Assembly: GCA_963837155.1 (NCBI GenBank)
Contig: CAWIMB010000002.1
Coordinates: 1,302,001 to 1,366,000 of the forward strand
From: DASQHW01 sp963837155
GTDB taxonomy: Bacteria; Actinomycetota; Acidimicrobiia; IMCC26256; PALSA-610
Length of the DNA stretch: 64,000 bases
Direction of reading: 5' to 3'
Positions 38,564-46,622 of this stretch are shown here, in pieces; positions within the stretch are counted from its first letter, which is position 1, and each line of letters opens with the position of its first letter. The notes beneath the pieces are model-generated. The model was not told the DNA's origin, did no database searches, and was given only the letters and a program-made list of their open reading frames with translations. The translations under genes and the position numbers were made by a program.

Positions 38564-39141
38564 CGCTCCCGGTGGGTGTGGGCGACGAACGGGTCTCGGC
38601 GCGGCGCGCCGAGGGGACGAGCGGGCCGCCCGATCGGGACGACGGCGACCGGCCAGACGTGCGCGGGGAGGTCCAGCAGCGCCTGCAGCTCGGCGCGGAA
38701 CCCGGTCGCGATCGTCGTGAGCGCGCTCCCGAGACCAAGCGACGTTGCGGCGAGCAACAGGTTCTGCACCGCCGGGAAGATCGACGACCCCACGGTCATC
38801 TCGAGCCCGCGCTGCGTGTCTGCGCACACGACGATCTGCACGGGCGCGGTCGCGACGCCTCCCATTGCGCCCCGATCGACGTCGGCGAGCAACGCGGGCG
38901 GCAATCGTTGCTCGGAGAACGCGTGACCACCTGCTTCCCACACGCGCTGGGTCAGTTCGCCGATCTCCTCGCGTGACTGCGGGTCGCGTACGACGACGAA
39001 CTCCCACGGCTGCTTGTTCTCCGCGCTCGGTGCGAACGTCGCGGCGGTGAGCAGGCGCGCGACCTCGTCGTCGGTCACGGGGGCGTCGGCGAACAGGCGG
39101 CACGCGCGCTGGTGGCTGACAACTTCGAAGAAGTCGCTCAT
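38545..39141 (-). CDS. Nitroreductase family protein
   Basis: 198 residues from ATG 39141. FMN-binding pattern: SHQRACRLFADAPVTDDEV at the start, TAATFAPSAENKQPWEFVVV, and the late AATSLGLGSALTTIATGF. Relatives reduce nitro groups, quinones, or serve in dehalogenation or cofactor chemistry. Its start lies inside the stop of the upstream gene (39138), so it is coupled to the EthD-like/thioesterase genes on the same strand. Confidence 0.88.
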   Translation of the reverse strand: MSDFFEVVSHQRACRLFADAPVTDDEVARLLTAATFAPSAENKQPWEFVVVRDPQSREEIGELTQRVWEAGGHAFSEQRLPPALLADVDRGAMGGVATAPVQIVVCADTQRGLEMTVGSSIFPAVQNLLLAATSLGLGSALTTIATGFRAELQALLDLPAHVWPVAVVPIGRPARPLGAPRRDPFVAHTHRERYGTRW

Positions 39142-39785
39142 TCGGCGTCGCGTGCACCAACACGCGCAAATGAGTTGACGTACATGATGCGCAGGCTCGG
39201 GCCCCACGCCCATTCCTTGAAGGCATTGGTCTTGTGGTCACCGATGCGCTCCATCACCCGGGGCGTCATCGCCTTGAACGCACCCTCAGGATCATCGGTG
39301 TCCATCTCGTAGAAGTGCATGAAGAGCGGATCACCGCCGATCGCGTTCTCATACGGCGTGATCATGCAGTAGCCAGGCACGCCAACCTCGGCGATGTGGC
39401 GGATGTGCACGAAGTCCGCCCAGTCGCGGAGCTCTTGCGCGCGGTCCGGCTCCCGGGGCGAGATCAGCACGAGCGACAGGCCGATCGTCGGGCGACCGGT
39501 GATGATTCCCTGGCCCGGGCGAGGCGTGCGCAGGAAGTGATGGCTGCCGATGTCGGGCGGCGTCGCATGGGCGAGGAACGTGTCGTCGACCTCGTACACA
39601 CCGAGGTGATCGAACTCCGGGAGCACGCGTGGCAGATCGTCGCGGTCGCGCACGAGGTTCCGCCACCACGTCGCCCGATGGACGCCCGGGAGGGCGAGCA
39701 CTTCGGGAACCCGCGCGTCCGCGTAGTCGTCCAGCGGCCGGTCGGTCATCTCGAGATACAACCCGGAGGTCAGGCGGTCCTCCAC
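39138..39785 (-). CDS. Dimeric alpha/beta-barrel (EthD-like) protein, unknown
   Basis: About 215 residues from GTG 39785. It looks like two ferredoxin-like halves: ARVPEVLALPGVHRATWWRN and GVPGYCMITPYENAIGGDPL followed by FMHFYEMDTDDPEGAFKAM. Such duplicated EthD/DUF4286-like proteins occur in ring-degradation clusters, but the role is not known. Start chosen because it lies ten bases after the thioesterase stop; a longer N-terminus would overlap that gene. Confidence 0.65.
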   Translation of the reverse strand: MEDRLTSGLYLEMTDRPLDDYADARVPEVLALPGVHRATWWRNLVRDRDDLPRVLPEFDHLGVYEVDDTFLAHATPPDIGSHHFLRTPRPGQGIITGRPTIGLSLVLISPREPDRAQELRDWADFVHIRHIAEVGVPGYCMITPYENAIGGDPLFMHFYEMDTDDPEGAFKAMTPRVMERIGDHKTNAFKEWAWGPSLRIMYVNSFARVGARDAE

Positions 39786-39795
39786 GCCCGGGACA

Positions 39796-40635
39796 CTAGG
39801 GGTTGGGCATCGGGCGGCACAGCAGCTGTGTCGTGCCGACCGCGAGCAGCGTGCCGTCCTGCGCCCATACCCGGCTGTCGCAGCCGATGAGACCGTTCGC
39901 TGCACTCTGCGCGGTGGCCTGCGCGAACAGCCACGGTTCTTGGGCGCGGGCGCGGTGGAAGGCGCACGACAAGTCGATGCTCGGCGCCATGTAGGAGTTG
40001 CGGGGATGCAACTGGCACACGGCCGGCCAACCCAACGTGTCGACGAGAATTACCGAGCGACACGCGTCGACCCACGGATCATCGAACGTCGATGCCGGCA
40101 CGAATCGGTACCAGTGGCCGTGCACGGGCGCGCGTGGTTCCCGGTTCTCCCAGTCGTCGATCCACTCCTCGTCGGTCACACGTTCGTCGAAGTTTGCCCA
40201 GAACCGGTGGTACGGGTTCTCGCTGATCCGGTCGCCGAGCCGCTCGGCAATCGCCGGCAAGCTTTCCGGCGCGGGCGCGTTCGGCATCGTCGTGAGGTCG
40301 TGCTCGAGCCCGGCGACGTCGCCGACGGCCCACACCAACGCATCGAAGATGGCCTGGTCGCCCTGCGTCAACGAGACGCGCATCGATTCCGCGCGTTTGG
40401 CCGAGCGCAAGGTCGTGACGCGCACCTCAAGCGGCGCGTCGAAGGACGCGACACCGAGAAAGTGGCCGACGATGGTCGCGGGCCGGTCGAAGCGCGAGTG
40501 CGCGCCGGCGCCCCGCAGCGCGATCGACGCGACATAGCCGCCGTTCGGTCCCCAGATCTCCCAGTCGCGCGAGAGCTCCGCTTGGTACTCGCCGTTGTCG
40601 CCTTCGACGTGGGTGTCGGCCGCGAGATCGCCCAT
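39796..40635 (-). CDS. Acyl-CoA thioesterase-like (double hotdog) protein
   Basis: 279 residues, the TesB-like size. N-terminal hotdog WEIWGPNGGYVASIALRGAG and HFLGVASFDAPLEVRVTTLR; C-terminal hotdog MAPSIDLSCAFHRARAQEPW and IGCDSRVWAQDGTLLAVGTT with the usual late Asp/Gln. It would release free acid from acyl-CoA and fits the acyl-CoA dehydrogenase and ligase genes nearby. Confidence 0.85.
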   Translation of the reverse strand: MGDLAADTHVEGDNGEYQAELSRDWEIWGPNGGYVASIALRGAGAHSRFDRPATIVGHFLGVASFDAPLEVRVTTLRSAKRAESMRVSLTQGDQAIFDALVWAVGDVAGLEHDLTTMPNAPAPESLPAIAERLGDRISENPYHRFWANFDERVTDEEWIDDWENREPRAPVHGHWYRFVPASTFDDPWVDACRSVILVDTLGWPAVCQLHPRNSYMAPSIDLSCAFHRARAQEPWLFAQATAQSAANGLIGCDSRVWAQDGTLLAVGTTQLLCRPMPNP

Positions 40636-40676
40636 CGCAGAGACGCTACGCGAGCGCGCCGGGTCGAGGCGGGGAA

Positions 40677-41162
40677 TTACTGCGGGAGCCGGCAGGCGTC
40701 ATCGATGCCGAGCACGTGGAGCGTGCGACCGAGCGCCAGCCACCCGCCGACACACACGGTGAGGTCGAGGATCTCGGGGTCGGAGAAGCCGGCCGATCGC
40801 AAGCGCGCGAAGAATGCCTCGTCGATCGTGTGGTGGTCGAGCGCGAACCGTTCGGCGTACTCGATCGCGCAGCGCTCGCGTTCGGAGTAGCCGCGATGCA
40901 CCTGCCACTCGCCCACGTGGGCGTAGTCGTCCTCGGTGAGTTTTCCTTCGGCACCCGGAGTCGACCGCCACTGCTGACAGATCGCACAGCCGTTGATCTG
41001 GGCAATGCGCATTCGTGCCAGTTCGCGTTCGCGTACCGGCAAGATGCTCTGCTCGTAGATCGCGTGGCTGAGCGTGGCCGCGCCGATTCCCATCTCCGGC
41101 CGCAGCGCCCAGACGCGCACCTCCGGACCGGCATGGCCTTCAGGAATCTCGATGTGCGGCAC
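40677..41162 (-). CDS. Carboxymuconolactone decarboxylase/AhpD-like protein
   Basis: 161 residues from GTG 41162. The AhpD-type redox motif is INGCAICQQWRS (CxxC); other family marks are ELARMRIAQINGC and CVGGWLALGRTLHVLG. Proteins of this fold are either peroxidase-linked reductases (two Cys plus His) or decarboxylases; the CxxC favours a redox role. Start is two bases after the stop of the amidohydrolase gene. Confidence 0.85.
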   Translation of the reverse strand: MPHIEIPEGHAGPEVRVWALRPEMGIGAATLSHAIYEQSILPVRERELARMRIAQINGCAICQQWRSTPGAEGKLTEDDYAHVGEWQVHRGYSERERCAIEYAERFALDHHTIDEAFFARLRSAGFSDPEILDLTVCVGGWLALGRTLHVLGIDDACRLPQ

Positions 41163-41164
41163 AG

Positions 41165-42022
41165 CTACTTCTCCTCGATGCCCAACAACGCACACGGGTT
41201 CGTGCACGCCATTCGTCGGATTTCGTCGTCGGTGAGGCCCTCGGCGTACAACGCGTCGGCGTAGGTCTGCAAGCCCGCGGCCGGATGCGGGTTGACCTTC
41301 TGGCCGAAGTCGGTGCCCAGCGTCACGCGGTCGACGCCGACCGCCCGGATCGTGGCAACCATCTCCGCGACCGTCTTCGTCGCGAGCGCGCCGATGCACG
41401 TCATCGCGCACAACTCCACCCACGCGCCCAGCTCCGCGAGCTCGCGACACTGTTGGGCAGTGAGCTTCGGCCCCGCGAGATCCTCGGTGGCGTGCGTGAG
41501 CAAGACCTTGCCGTCGCGCGCGAAGTCTTTGACGACCGCATAGTGCTCGGCCGCGCTCACGTGGCCGGTTGCGAGCACCGCGTCGTGCTCACGCACCAAG
41601 GCAAGCACCTCACGCGTCTCCGGCAACAACGCGTCGTCGGTATCGGTCACCACGAGCCCGGGACCGGGAATGCCGAGCATCGCCGCGACGCCGTTCTCGA
41701 CGTCCTGGCGACTGCTCAGCGTCGGCAGCCACACGATGCGCGCGCCCAAGCCGAGGGCCACCTCGACCGCGGCGGGATTCACGCCGCCAACCTCGCGGTC
41801 ACAGCAGACGCCACCGAAGACCGAAATGGCATCACCGACGTCGCGCTGCACCGCCCACGCGAGTGACGCAGTGGGGAAGTCGTGCGACTTCAACACGACC
41901 GCACGGTGCTGTGCGATCCCGGCCTCACGCGCGGCCTCGAACGCATCGACCGATCGCTCGCGATGCGGGTCGGGACCGAAGTGACAATGCAGATCGGCCG
42001 CACCCGTCAAGTCGACGCTCAC
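41165..42022 (-). CDS. Amidohydrolase-superfamily (phosphotriesterase-like) protein
   Basis: 285 residues from GTG 42022. TIM-barrel metal ligands: AADLHCHFGPDPHRE near the start, then HVSAAEHYAVVKDF and VLLTHATEDLAG, and the late Asp in VTLGTDFGQKVNP. Substrate unknown; relatives hydrolyse lactones, esters or organophosphates. Copy B of the structured repeat lies just upstream of its start, separating it from the divergent cyclo-ligase gene. Confidence 0.78.
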   Translation of the reverse strand: MSVDLTGAADLHCHFGPDPHRERSVDAFEAAREAGIAQHRAVVLKSHDFPTASLAWAVQRDVGDAISVFGGVCCDREVGGVNPAAVEVALGLGARIVWLPTLSSRQDVENGVAAMLGIPGPGLVVTDTDDALLPETREVLALVREHDAVLATGHVSAAEHYAVVKDFARDGKVLLTHATEDLAGPKLTAQQCRELAELGAWVELCAMTCIGALATKTVAEMVATIRAVGVDRVTLGTDFGQKVNPHPAAGLQTYADALYAEGLTDDEIRRMACTNPCALLGIEEK

Positions 42023-42027
42023 GTTCC

Positions 42028-42108
42028 TCCGCTCTTGGCGCTTCGCGCCGGGCCGCTGGGCCACGCCTCGGGCGGCGCACGATACGTGCGCCGCTGATCC
42101 TCGGCTCA
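42028..42108 (-). repeat. Dispersed structured repeat, copy B
   Basis: 81 bases nearly identical to copy A (15281-15360). The minus strand begins TGAGCCGAGGATCAGCGGCG and then shows the same run of hairpins (GCGCACGTATCGTGCGC is an extra-stable one here, with compensating changes against copy A: CGCAGGTATCCCGCG becomes CGCACGTATCGTGCG). It lies in the gap between divergent genes. Confidence 0.75.
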
Positions 42109-42129
42109 GGCCGAGGCTACCGTCGCGGC

Positions 42130-42912
42130 GTGCCGCGCCGTCACGATCACGATGCCGCCGGCCCAGAAGACGTGCTCGCGGCGAAGGCGGCGCTGCGCGA
42201 GCGGGTGTGGCAAGCGATGCACAAGAAGGGCATCGCGCGCTTCCCGTCTCCTGACGGCCGGATCCCGAACTTCGTCGGCGCCGAAGCCGCGGCTGCAGCA
42301 CTCGCGGCAACGCCCGAATGGGAACGGGCGCACACCATCAAGGCGAATCCCGACGCGCCCCAACTGCCGGTGCGCGTCCGGGCGCTGCGCGACGGAAAGC
42401 TGCTCTACATGGCCGTGCCTCGGCTCGCGGAACGCGATCCGTTCTACGTGCTCGATCCGGCCCAGCTCGCCGACCCGCCGCACAAAGCGGCGACGATCAA
42501 GGGCGCAGGCCGCTCCGCCCGCACGGTCGGCCTCGACGAGATGGAGCCGGTCGATCTCGTGGTCGCCGGTTCGGTCGCGGTGGGGGAGGACGGGCACCGG
42601 CTCGGCAAAGGTGGCGGCTTCAGCGACCTCGAGCTCGCCGTCGCGGCCGCCGCCGGCCTCGTCGACACCCGAACCGTCATCGCCACGACGGTGCACGATG
42701 TACAGGTCCAGCCCGCGGGCACGATCCCGGTGACGGCACATGATTTCCCGGTCGACCTGATCGTCACGCCGACGCAGGTGCTCCGGCCGCGGCGTGCGGT
42801 CCGGCACCGGCTTCCGAAGCTCGATTGGCGCGTCCTCGCCGACGAGAAGATCGCGGCGATCCCCCTGCTGCAAACCATGCGGCGGGGGTCGCAAGGACGT
42901 CATCGAGCCTAG
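42130..42912 (+). CDS. 5-formyltetrahydrofolate cyclo-ligase family protein
   Basis: 260 residues from GTG 42130. Family marks: AAKAALRERVWQAMHKKGI at the start, VDLVVAGSVAVGEDGHRLGKGGGFSDLE (the GxGxGxxD-like MTHFS signature) near residue 150, and THDVQVQPAGTIPVTAHD-like tail. It is longer than MTHFS of E. coli (about 200) and belongs to the MTHFSD-like subgroup. Converts 5-formyl- to 5,10-methenyl-tetrahydrofolate in the classical members; the subgroup's substrate is less certain. Confidence 0.8.
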   Translation: MPRRHDHDAAGPEDVLAAKAALRERVWQAMHKKGIARFPSPDGRIPNFVGAEAAAAALAATPEWERAHTIKANPDAPQLPVRVRALRDGKLLYMAVPRLAERDPFYVLDPAQLADPPHKAATIKGAGRSARTVGLDEMEPVDLVVAGSVAVGEDGHRLGKGGGFSDLELAVAAAAGLVDTRTVIATTVHDVQVQPAGTIPVTAHDFPVDLIVTPTQVLRPRRAVRHRLPKLDWRVLADEKIAAIPLLQTMRRGSQGRHRA

Positions 42913-42924
42913 GATCCGGCGCCG

Positions 42925-43578
42925 ATGTCAGAGTTGCGCTCGCGATCGGTGCCCGCGCCCGGACAAGCGCCGCTGGTCGCGCCGAATGCCGCCGCGTTGT
43001 TGCGCCGCAATGCCGACGAGTTCGGCGATCGGGTGGCGATCAAGTTCGGCGACCGGTCGTGGACGCACCGCGAGTTCTTCGAGGAGTCGTGCCGCTTCGC
43101 CGCCGTCTTCTACTTCGCGGGTTGCAATGCTGATTGGATACGCGTCGACGGCGAGAACTTTCCGGCCGCGCCGATCGAAGAAGCCTTGCGCAAAGCGCCG
43201 GGTGTCGTGCTCGCCGCCGCATACGGCGTGCCCGACGACCAAGCCGGCGACCAGGTGATGGCGGGGCTCGTGCTCGCCGAAAACGTGGTCTTCGACCCCG
43301 CGCGCTTCACACAGTGGCTCGACGGCCAGGACGCCATCGGGCCGAAATGGCGTCCTCGCTACGTTCGCATCCTGCGCGATCCGCCGACGACGGGAACGAA
43401 CAAGATCGTCAAGCGCACCTTTGTCCATCAGAAGTTTCGCCGCGACCGCGTCGGCGCCGACGAGCTCTTCGTGCGGGAGCGTGGCGCGGCCGTCTACCGC
43501 ACCTTCGACACCGGCGACGAGCGCGCGTTGTACGACTCGTTTGTGCAGTACCAGCGCGAGCGCTTCTGGGATCTGTGA
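42925..43578 (+). pseudogene. Acyl-CoA ligase remnant: N-terminus joined to C-terminus, catalytic middle missing
   Basis: 217 residues in one open frame. The first ~62 (VAPNAAALLRRNADEFGDRV, then GDRSWTHREFFEESCRFAA) are the start of an AMP-forming FadD-type ligase; the rest, from YFAGCNADWIRVDGENFPAA on, is its C-terminal ~155 residues. The junction lies near 43105-43115. Missing are the ATP/AMP-binding loop (TGGTTG type), the acyl pocket and the A5/A7 motifs, roughly 300 residues, so it cannot activate an acid. The frame is preserved, which fits either an in-frame deletion or an assembly collapse. The ACAD gene starts within its stop. Confidence 0.82.
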
Positions 43579-44738
43579 TGGATCTCGCGTTCACGCCTGA
43601 AGAAGTGTTGTTCGCCGAGGAGGTCCGCGACTGGCTCGCGGCGCACGTCGAGGTACCCCCTCGTTTCGAGACGATCGCCGACGAAGTCGAGTTCGGCCGG
43701 CGCTGGCAGGCCGAGCTCGCCGCCGGTCGCTGGGTCGGCATCCACTGGCCTGCCGAGTACGGCGGCCGCGGCGCTTCACCGGTACAGGTCGCAATCTTCA
43801 ACATGGAGTACGCGCGTTCGCGGGCGCTCCAGCCGATCAACCGCGTCGGCATCAACCTCGCGGGCCCGACCCTGCTCGCGCACGGGAACGAGGCCCAGAA
43901 GCAGCGGTGGCTGCCGACAATCCTCACCGCCGATGAGATCTGGTGTCAGCTGTTCAGCGAGCCGAACGCCGGGTCGGATCTCGCCTCCCTGCAGACGCGC
44001 GCGGTGCGCGTCGACGACGGCTGGCTGCTCTCCGGCCAGAAGGTGTGGACGTCGTACGCACAGTTCGCTCGGTGGGGAATCTGCCTGGCGCGCACGGACC
44101 CCGACGCGCCCAAGCACAAGGGCATCTCGTACCTCGTCGTCGACATGCAGGCGCCGGGTATCGAGGTGCGGCCACTCGTACAGATCACCGGCGACGCCGA
44201 GTTCAACGAAGTGTTCTTCGACGAGGTCTTCGTGCCGGACGACCATCTCGTCGGCGCGCTTCACAACGGCTGGGCGGTCGCGAACACGACGCTTGCGCAC
44301 GAGCGCGGCACGGCGTTCCCCTTCAAGGAACAGGTCGTCCACGAGGTCTACCTCGACGAGCTGTGGCACCTCGCGTCGACACGGGGTCTGCTCGACGACG
44401 TCGAGGTCGCTGACGCGCTGGCGCAGTCGTTCGTGGAGCTCCGCGTGCTCCGCCTGCACAACTGGCGGACGCTGTCGCGCCTCGCCAAGGGTGTCGAGCC
44501 GGGCCCGGAGTCGAGCGTGACGAAGCTCGCGTGGACGGACATGACGCAGGCGCTGTCGGCGCGGGCACTCGCCGTCGTCGGCGGGGCCGCGCCGTTGTGG
44601 TGGGGCGCGCACGACAACCCCGGCGTCGGCTTCTGGCAACGGCAATGGCTGTGGTCCAAGGCGGCGTCGATCGCGGGGGGCACCTCCGAGGTCCAAAAGA
44701 CGATCATCGGCGACCGGATCTTGGGGCTTCCGCGGTAG
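43578..44738 (+). CDS. Acyl-CoA dehydrogenase family protein
   Basis: 386 residues from ATG 43578. Family marks: HWPAEYGGRGASPVQVAIF, WCQLFSEPNAGSDLASLQTR (flavin/substrate loop), and the C-terminal IAGGTSEVQKTIIGDRILGL. The position of the catalytic Glu in short-chain ACADs is not obvious, and the protein resembles the FadE-type ACADs of actinobacterial sterol and fatty-acid pathways, some of which act as heterodimers; no partner ACAD is adjacent. Confidence 0.88.
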   Translation: MDLAFTPEEVLFAEEVRDWLAAHVEVPPRFETIADEVEFGRRWQAELAAGRWVGIHWPAEYGGRGASPVQVAIFNMEYARSRALQPINRVGINLAGPTLLAHGNEAQKQRWLPTILTADEIWCQLFSEPNAGSDLASLQTRAVRVDDGWLLSGQKVWTSYAQFARWGICLARTDPDAPKHKGISYLVVDMQAPGIEVRPLVQITGDAEFNEVFFDEVFVPDDHLVGALHNGWAVANTTLAHERGTAFPFKEQVVHEVYLDELWHLASTRGLLDDVEVADALAQSFVELRVLRLHNWRTLSRLAKGVEPGPESSVTKLAWTDMTQALSARALAVVGGAAPLWWGAHDNPGVGFWQRQWLWSKAASIAGGTSEVQKTIIGDRILGLPR

Positions 44739-44748
44739 CGTGCGGCCC

Positions 44749-45117
44749 ATGAAGGTCGTCGGACTCGATCATGTGGTCGTCAACAGCGCCGATGTCGAGC
44801 GATCGCTCGCGTGGTACAGCGACGTGCTCGGTCTCGAACCGATGAACGCCGACAAGTGGCGGCGAGGTGATGTTTTCTTCCCGTCCGTGCGGCTGAACGC
44901 GATGACGATCATCGACATCTTCCCAGCCGAACGGACTGGCGAGAACGTGAATCACGTGTGCCTCTTCGTCGAGGATGCCGATCTCGACGCGCTCGCCGAC
45001 CAGTTCCCCGACGGACATCGCGTCGACGGCAACTTCGGCGCCCAAGGTTACGGCGCGAGCCTCTACGTGCACGATCCCGACGGCAACACCATCGAGCTGA
45101 AGACGTATCCGTCGTGA
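44749..45117 (+). CDS. VOC family (glyoxalase/dioxygenase superfamily) protein
   Basis: 122 residues from ATG 44749. Vicinal-oxygen-chelate marks: VGLDHVVVNSADVERSLAWY at the start, NHVCLFVEDADLDALADQF, and YVHDPDGNTIELKTYP at the end, where the final Glu is a typical metal ligand. Small member; substrate unknown. Its stop overlaps the next start by four bases. Confidence 0.88.
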   Translation: MKVVGLDHVVVNSADVERSLAWYSDVLGLEPMNADKWRRGDVFFPSVRLNAMTIIDIFPAERTGENVNHVCLFVEDADLDALADQFPDGHRVDGNFGAQGYGASLYVHDPDGNTIELKTYPS

Positions 45118-45746
45118 GCGCCACCGAGGTGCTGTTGCGCGAGCGGGCGGAGCTCTGCGACACGTTCGACAAGTTCGGACCCGCGGCGCCGACGCTCTGC
45201 GAGGGTTGGCTCACGCTGGATCTCGCCGCGCACATGGTCGCGCGTGAGGCGCGATCCGACGCGGCGCTCGGGCTCGTGCTCCCCGGTCCGTTCGCGCGCC
45301 ACTTGCAGCACGTCATGGACCAGTACAAGGCCAAGGGCTACGACACGCTCGTCGGCATGTTGCGTACCGGCCCACCGGTCATGCACCGCAAGGGGCCGCT
45401 CGCGACGGCCAACGTGCATGAGGACTTCGTGCACCACGAGGACGTGCGTCGCGCCGCCGGTGAAGGGCCGCGCCCCCTCGATCGCGAGTTCGAGGACATC
45501 CTGTGGCGAGTGCTCGGCCTGGGTTCCCGCATGGCACGCCGGCGGGTCAAGGGTGTGGCTCTGGTCTTGCGTACCCCCGATGGGCGCGAGCGCGTCGTCT
45601 CGAAGGACGGCGCGCCAGTGACACTCAAGGGATCCCCCGGTGAGCTGACGCTGTTCATGTCGGGGCGCAAGGAAGCGGCCGAGGTGACCCACGAGGGAGA
45701 CGCGGCCGCCTACGCGATCGTGCTCGCCGCCGATTTCGGCAGCTAG
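45114..45746 (+). CDS. TIGR03085-type metal-binding protein (maleylpyruvate isomerase-like fold)
   Basis: 210 residues from GTG 45114. Family pattern: LLRERAELCDTFDKFGPAAP, then LCEGWLTLDLAAHMVARE, FVHHEDVRRAAGEGPRPLD and a late LFMSGRKEAAEV. The His residues at AAHM and HHED are the likely metal ligands. Belongs to the DinB/MDMPI-like clan. Function unknown. Convergent with the GNAT gene, two bases apart. Confidence 0.82.
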   Translation: MSATEVLLRERAELCDTFDKFGPAAPTLCEGWLTLDLAAHMVAREARSDAALGLVLPGPFARHLQHVMDQYKAKGYDTLVGMLRTGPPVMHRKGPLATANVHEDFVHHEDVRRAAGEGPRPLDREFEDILWRVLGLGSRMARRRVKGVALVLRTPDGRERVVSKDGAPVTLKGSPGELTLFMSGRKEAAEVTHEGDAAAYAIVLAADFGS

Positions 45747-45748
45747 CT

Positions 45749-46564
45749 TCAGCCGCGGTTCCGCGTCCCCACCCAATACGCGACGCGCAGCATGGCGACG
45801 AATCCGAGCCGTTCGTATACGGGCCGCCCGAGATCACTCGCGATCAGCGTTGCCGGTTTCGAGAGTTCGACCGCCGCCGCGGCGGCGGTGATCGCGGCAC
45901 CGTACCCGTGACCGCGCGCTTCCTCGAGCGTTGCAATGTTGTCGACGCGCAGCAGCCGATCGCCGACGTACGCCGATCCCGCGGTCACCGCACGCTGGTG
46001 AACGTAGCCGACGAAGTGATGCCAGTCGGGCGCGGTTCGTGCCCCGAGCGTGAGGATCGAAACGTCGTGCACCGGATGCATCTGCGGCGCCGGATAGCCG
46101 TACGCCAGCACGTATTCGTAGTCAAGCGCGGTGCGATCGTCGCCGACGGGAACGATGAGCAGTTCGGGAGGCGCCGCGGGCAGCGGCGTATTCTCCGGAC
46201 GGCGCATCAACGGCGGGTGGCCCATCAGCGCAAACCCATGCGGCCGAAGATCCGGCGTCGGCCACGCACTGTCGAGCAGGAACATCGTCTCGCCGCCCGT
46301 GCCGCCATAGAAGGTGCGGAGCTCGCGCAGCAGGCCGTCGAGCTCGGCGATCGGGCGCTCGAGGATCGCCCGATTGAAGAACGGCACGGGCGAGCCGGCG
46401 TCCACCATCGTCACGATGCTGTCGAGCCGTGTCACCCGATCGCCGCGCGCCGAACCGAACGCCACGAACGACCGGGCTGACTCCTGCACGAAGTCATTGC
46501 AGAGGTTGTCGCCGGGCGGAGCCTGCGGCCCGTATCCCGATTCGAGCGCTACGTCGTCGGTCAC
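45749..46564 (-). CDS. GNAT family N-acetyltransferase
   Basis: 271 residues from GTG 46564. The acetyl-CoA pyrophosphate loop is NIATLEEARGHGYGAAITAA (R-x-x-G-x-G/A), followed by PVYERLGFVAMLRVAYWVG. The N-terminal 150 residues form a second, degenerate GNAT-like half, as in other ~270-residue members. Acceptor unknown. Divergent from the acyl-CoA ligase gene over a 58-base gap. Confidence 0.82.
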   Translation of the reverse strand: MTDDVALESGYGPQAPPGDNLCNDFVQESARSFVAFGSARGDRVTRLDSIVTMVDAGSPVPFFNRAILERPIAELDGLLRELRTFYGGTGGETMFLLDSAWPTPDLRPHGFALMGHPPLMRRPENTPLPAAPPELLIVPVGDDRTALDYEYVLAYGYPAPQMHPVHDVSILTLGARTAPDWHHFVGYVHQRAVTAGSAYVGDRLLRVDNIATLEEARGHGYGAAITAAAAAVELSKPATLIASDLGRPVYERLGFVAMLRVAYWVGTRNRG

Positions 46565-46622
46565 GCTGTTCAGTCTTGCGTCGCCGCGAGCTAGCGTCGA
46601 GCCACGACGAAGGGGGAATCGC

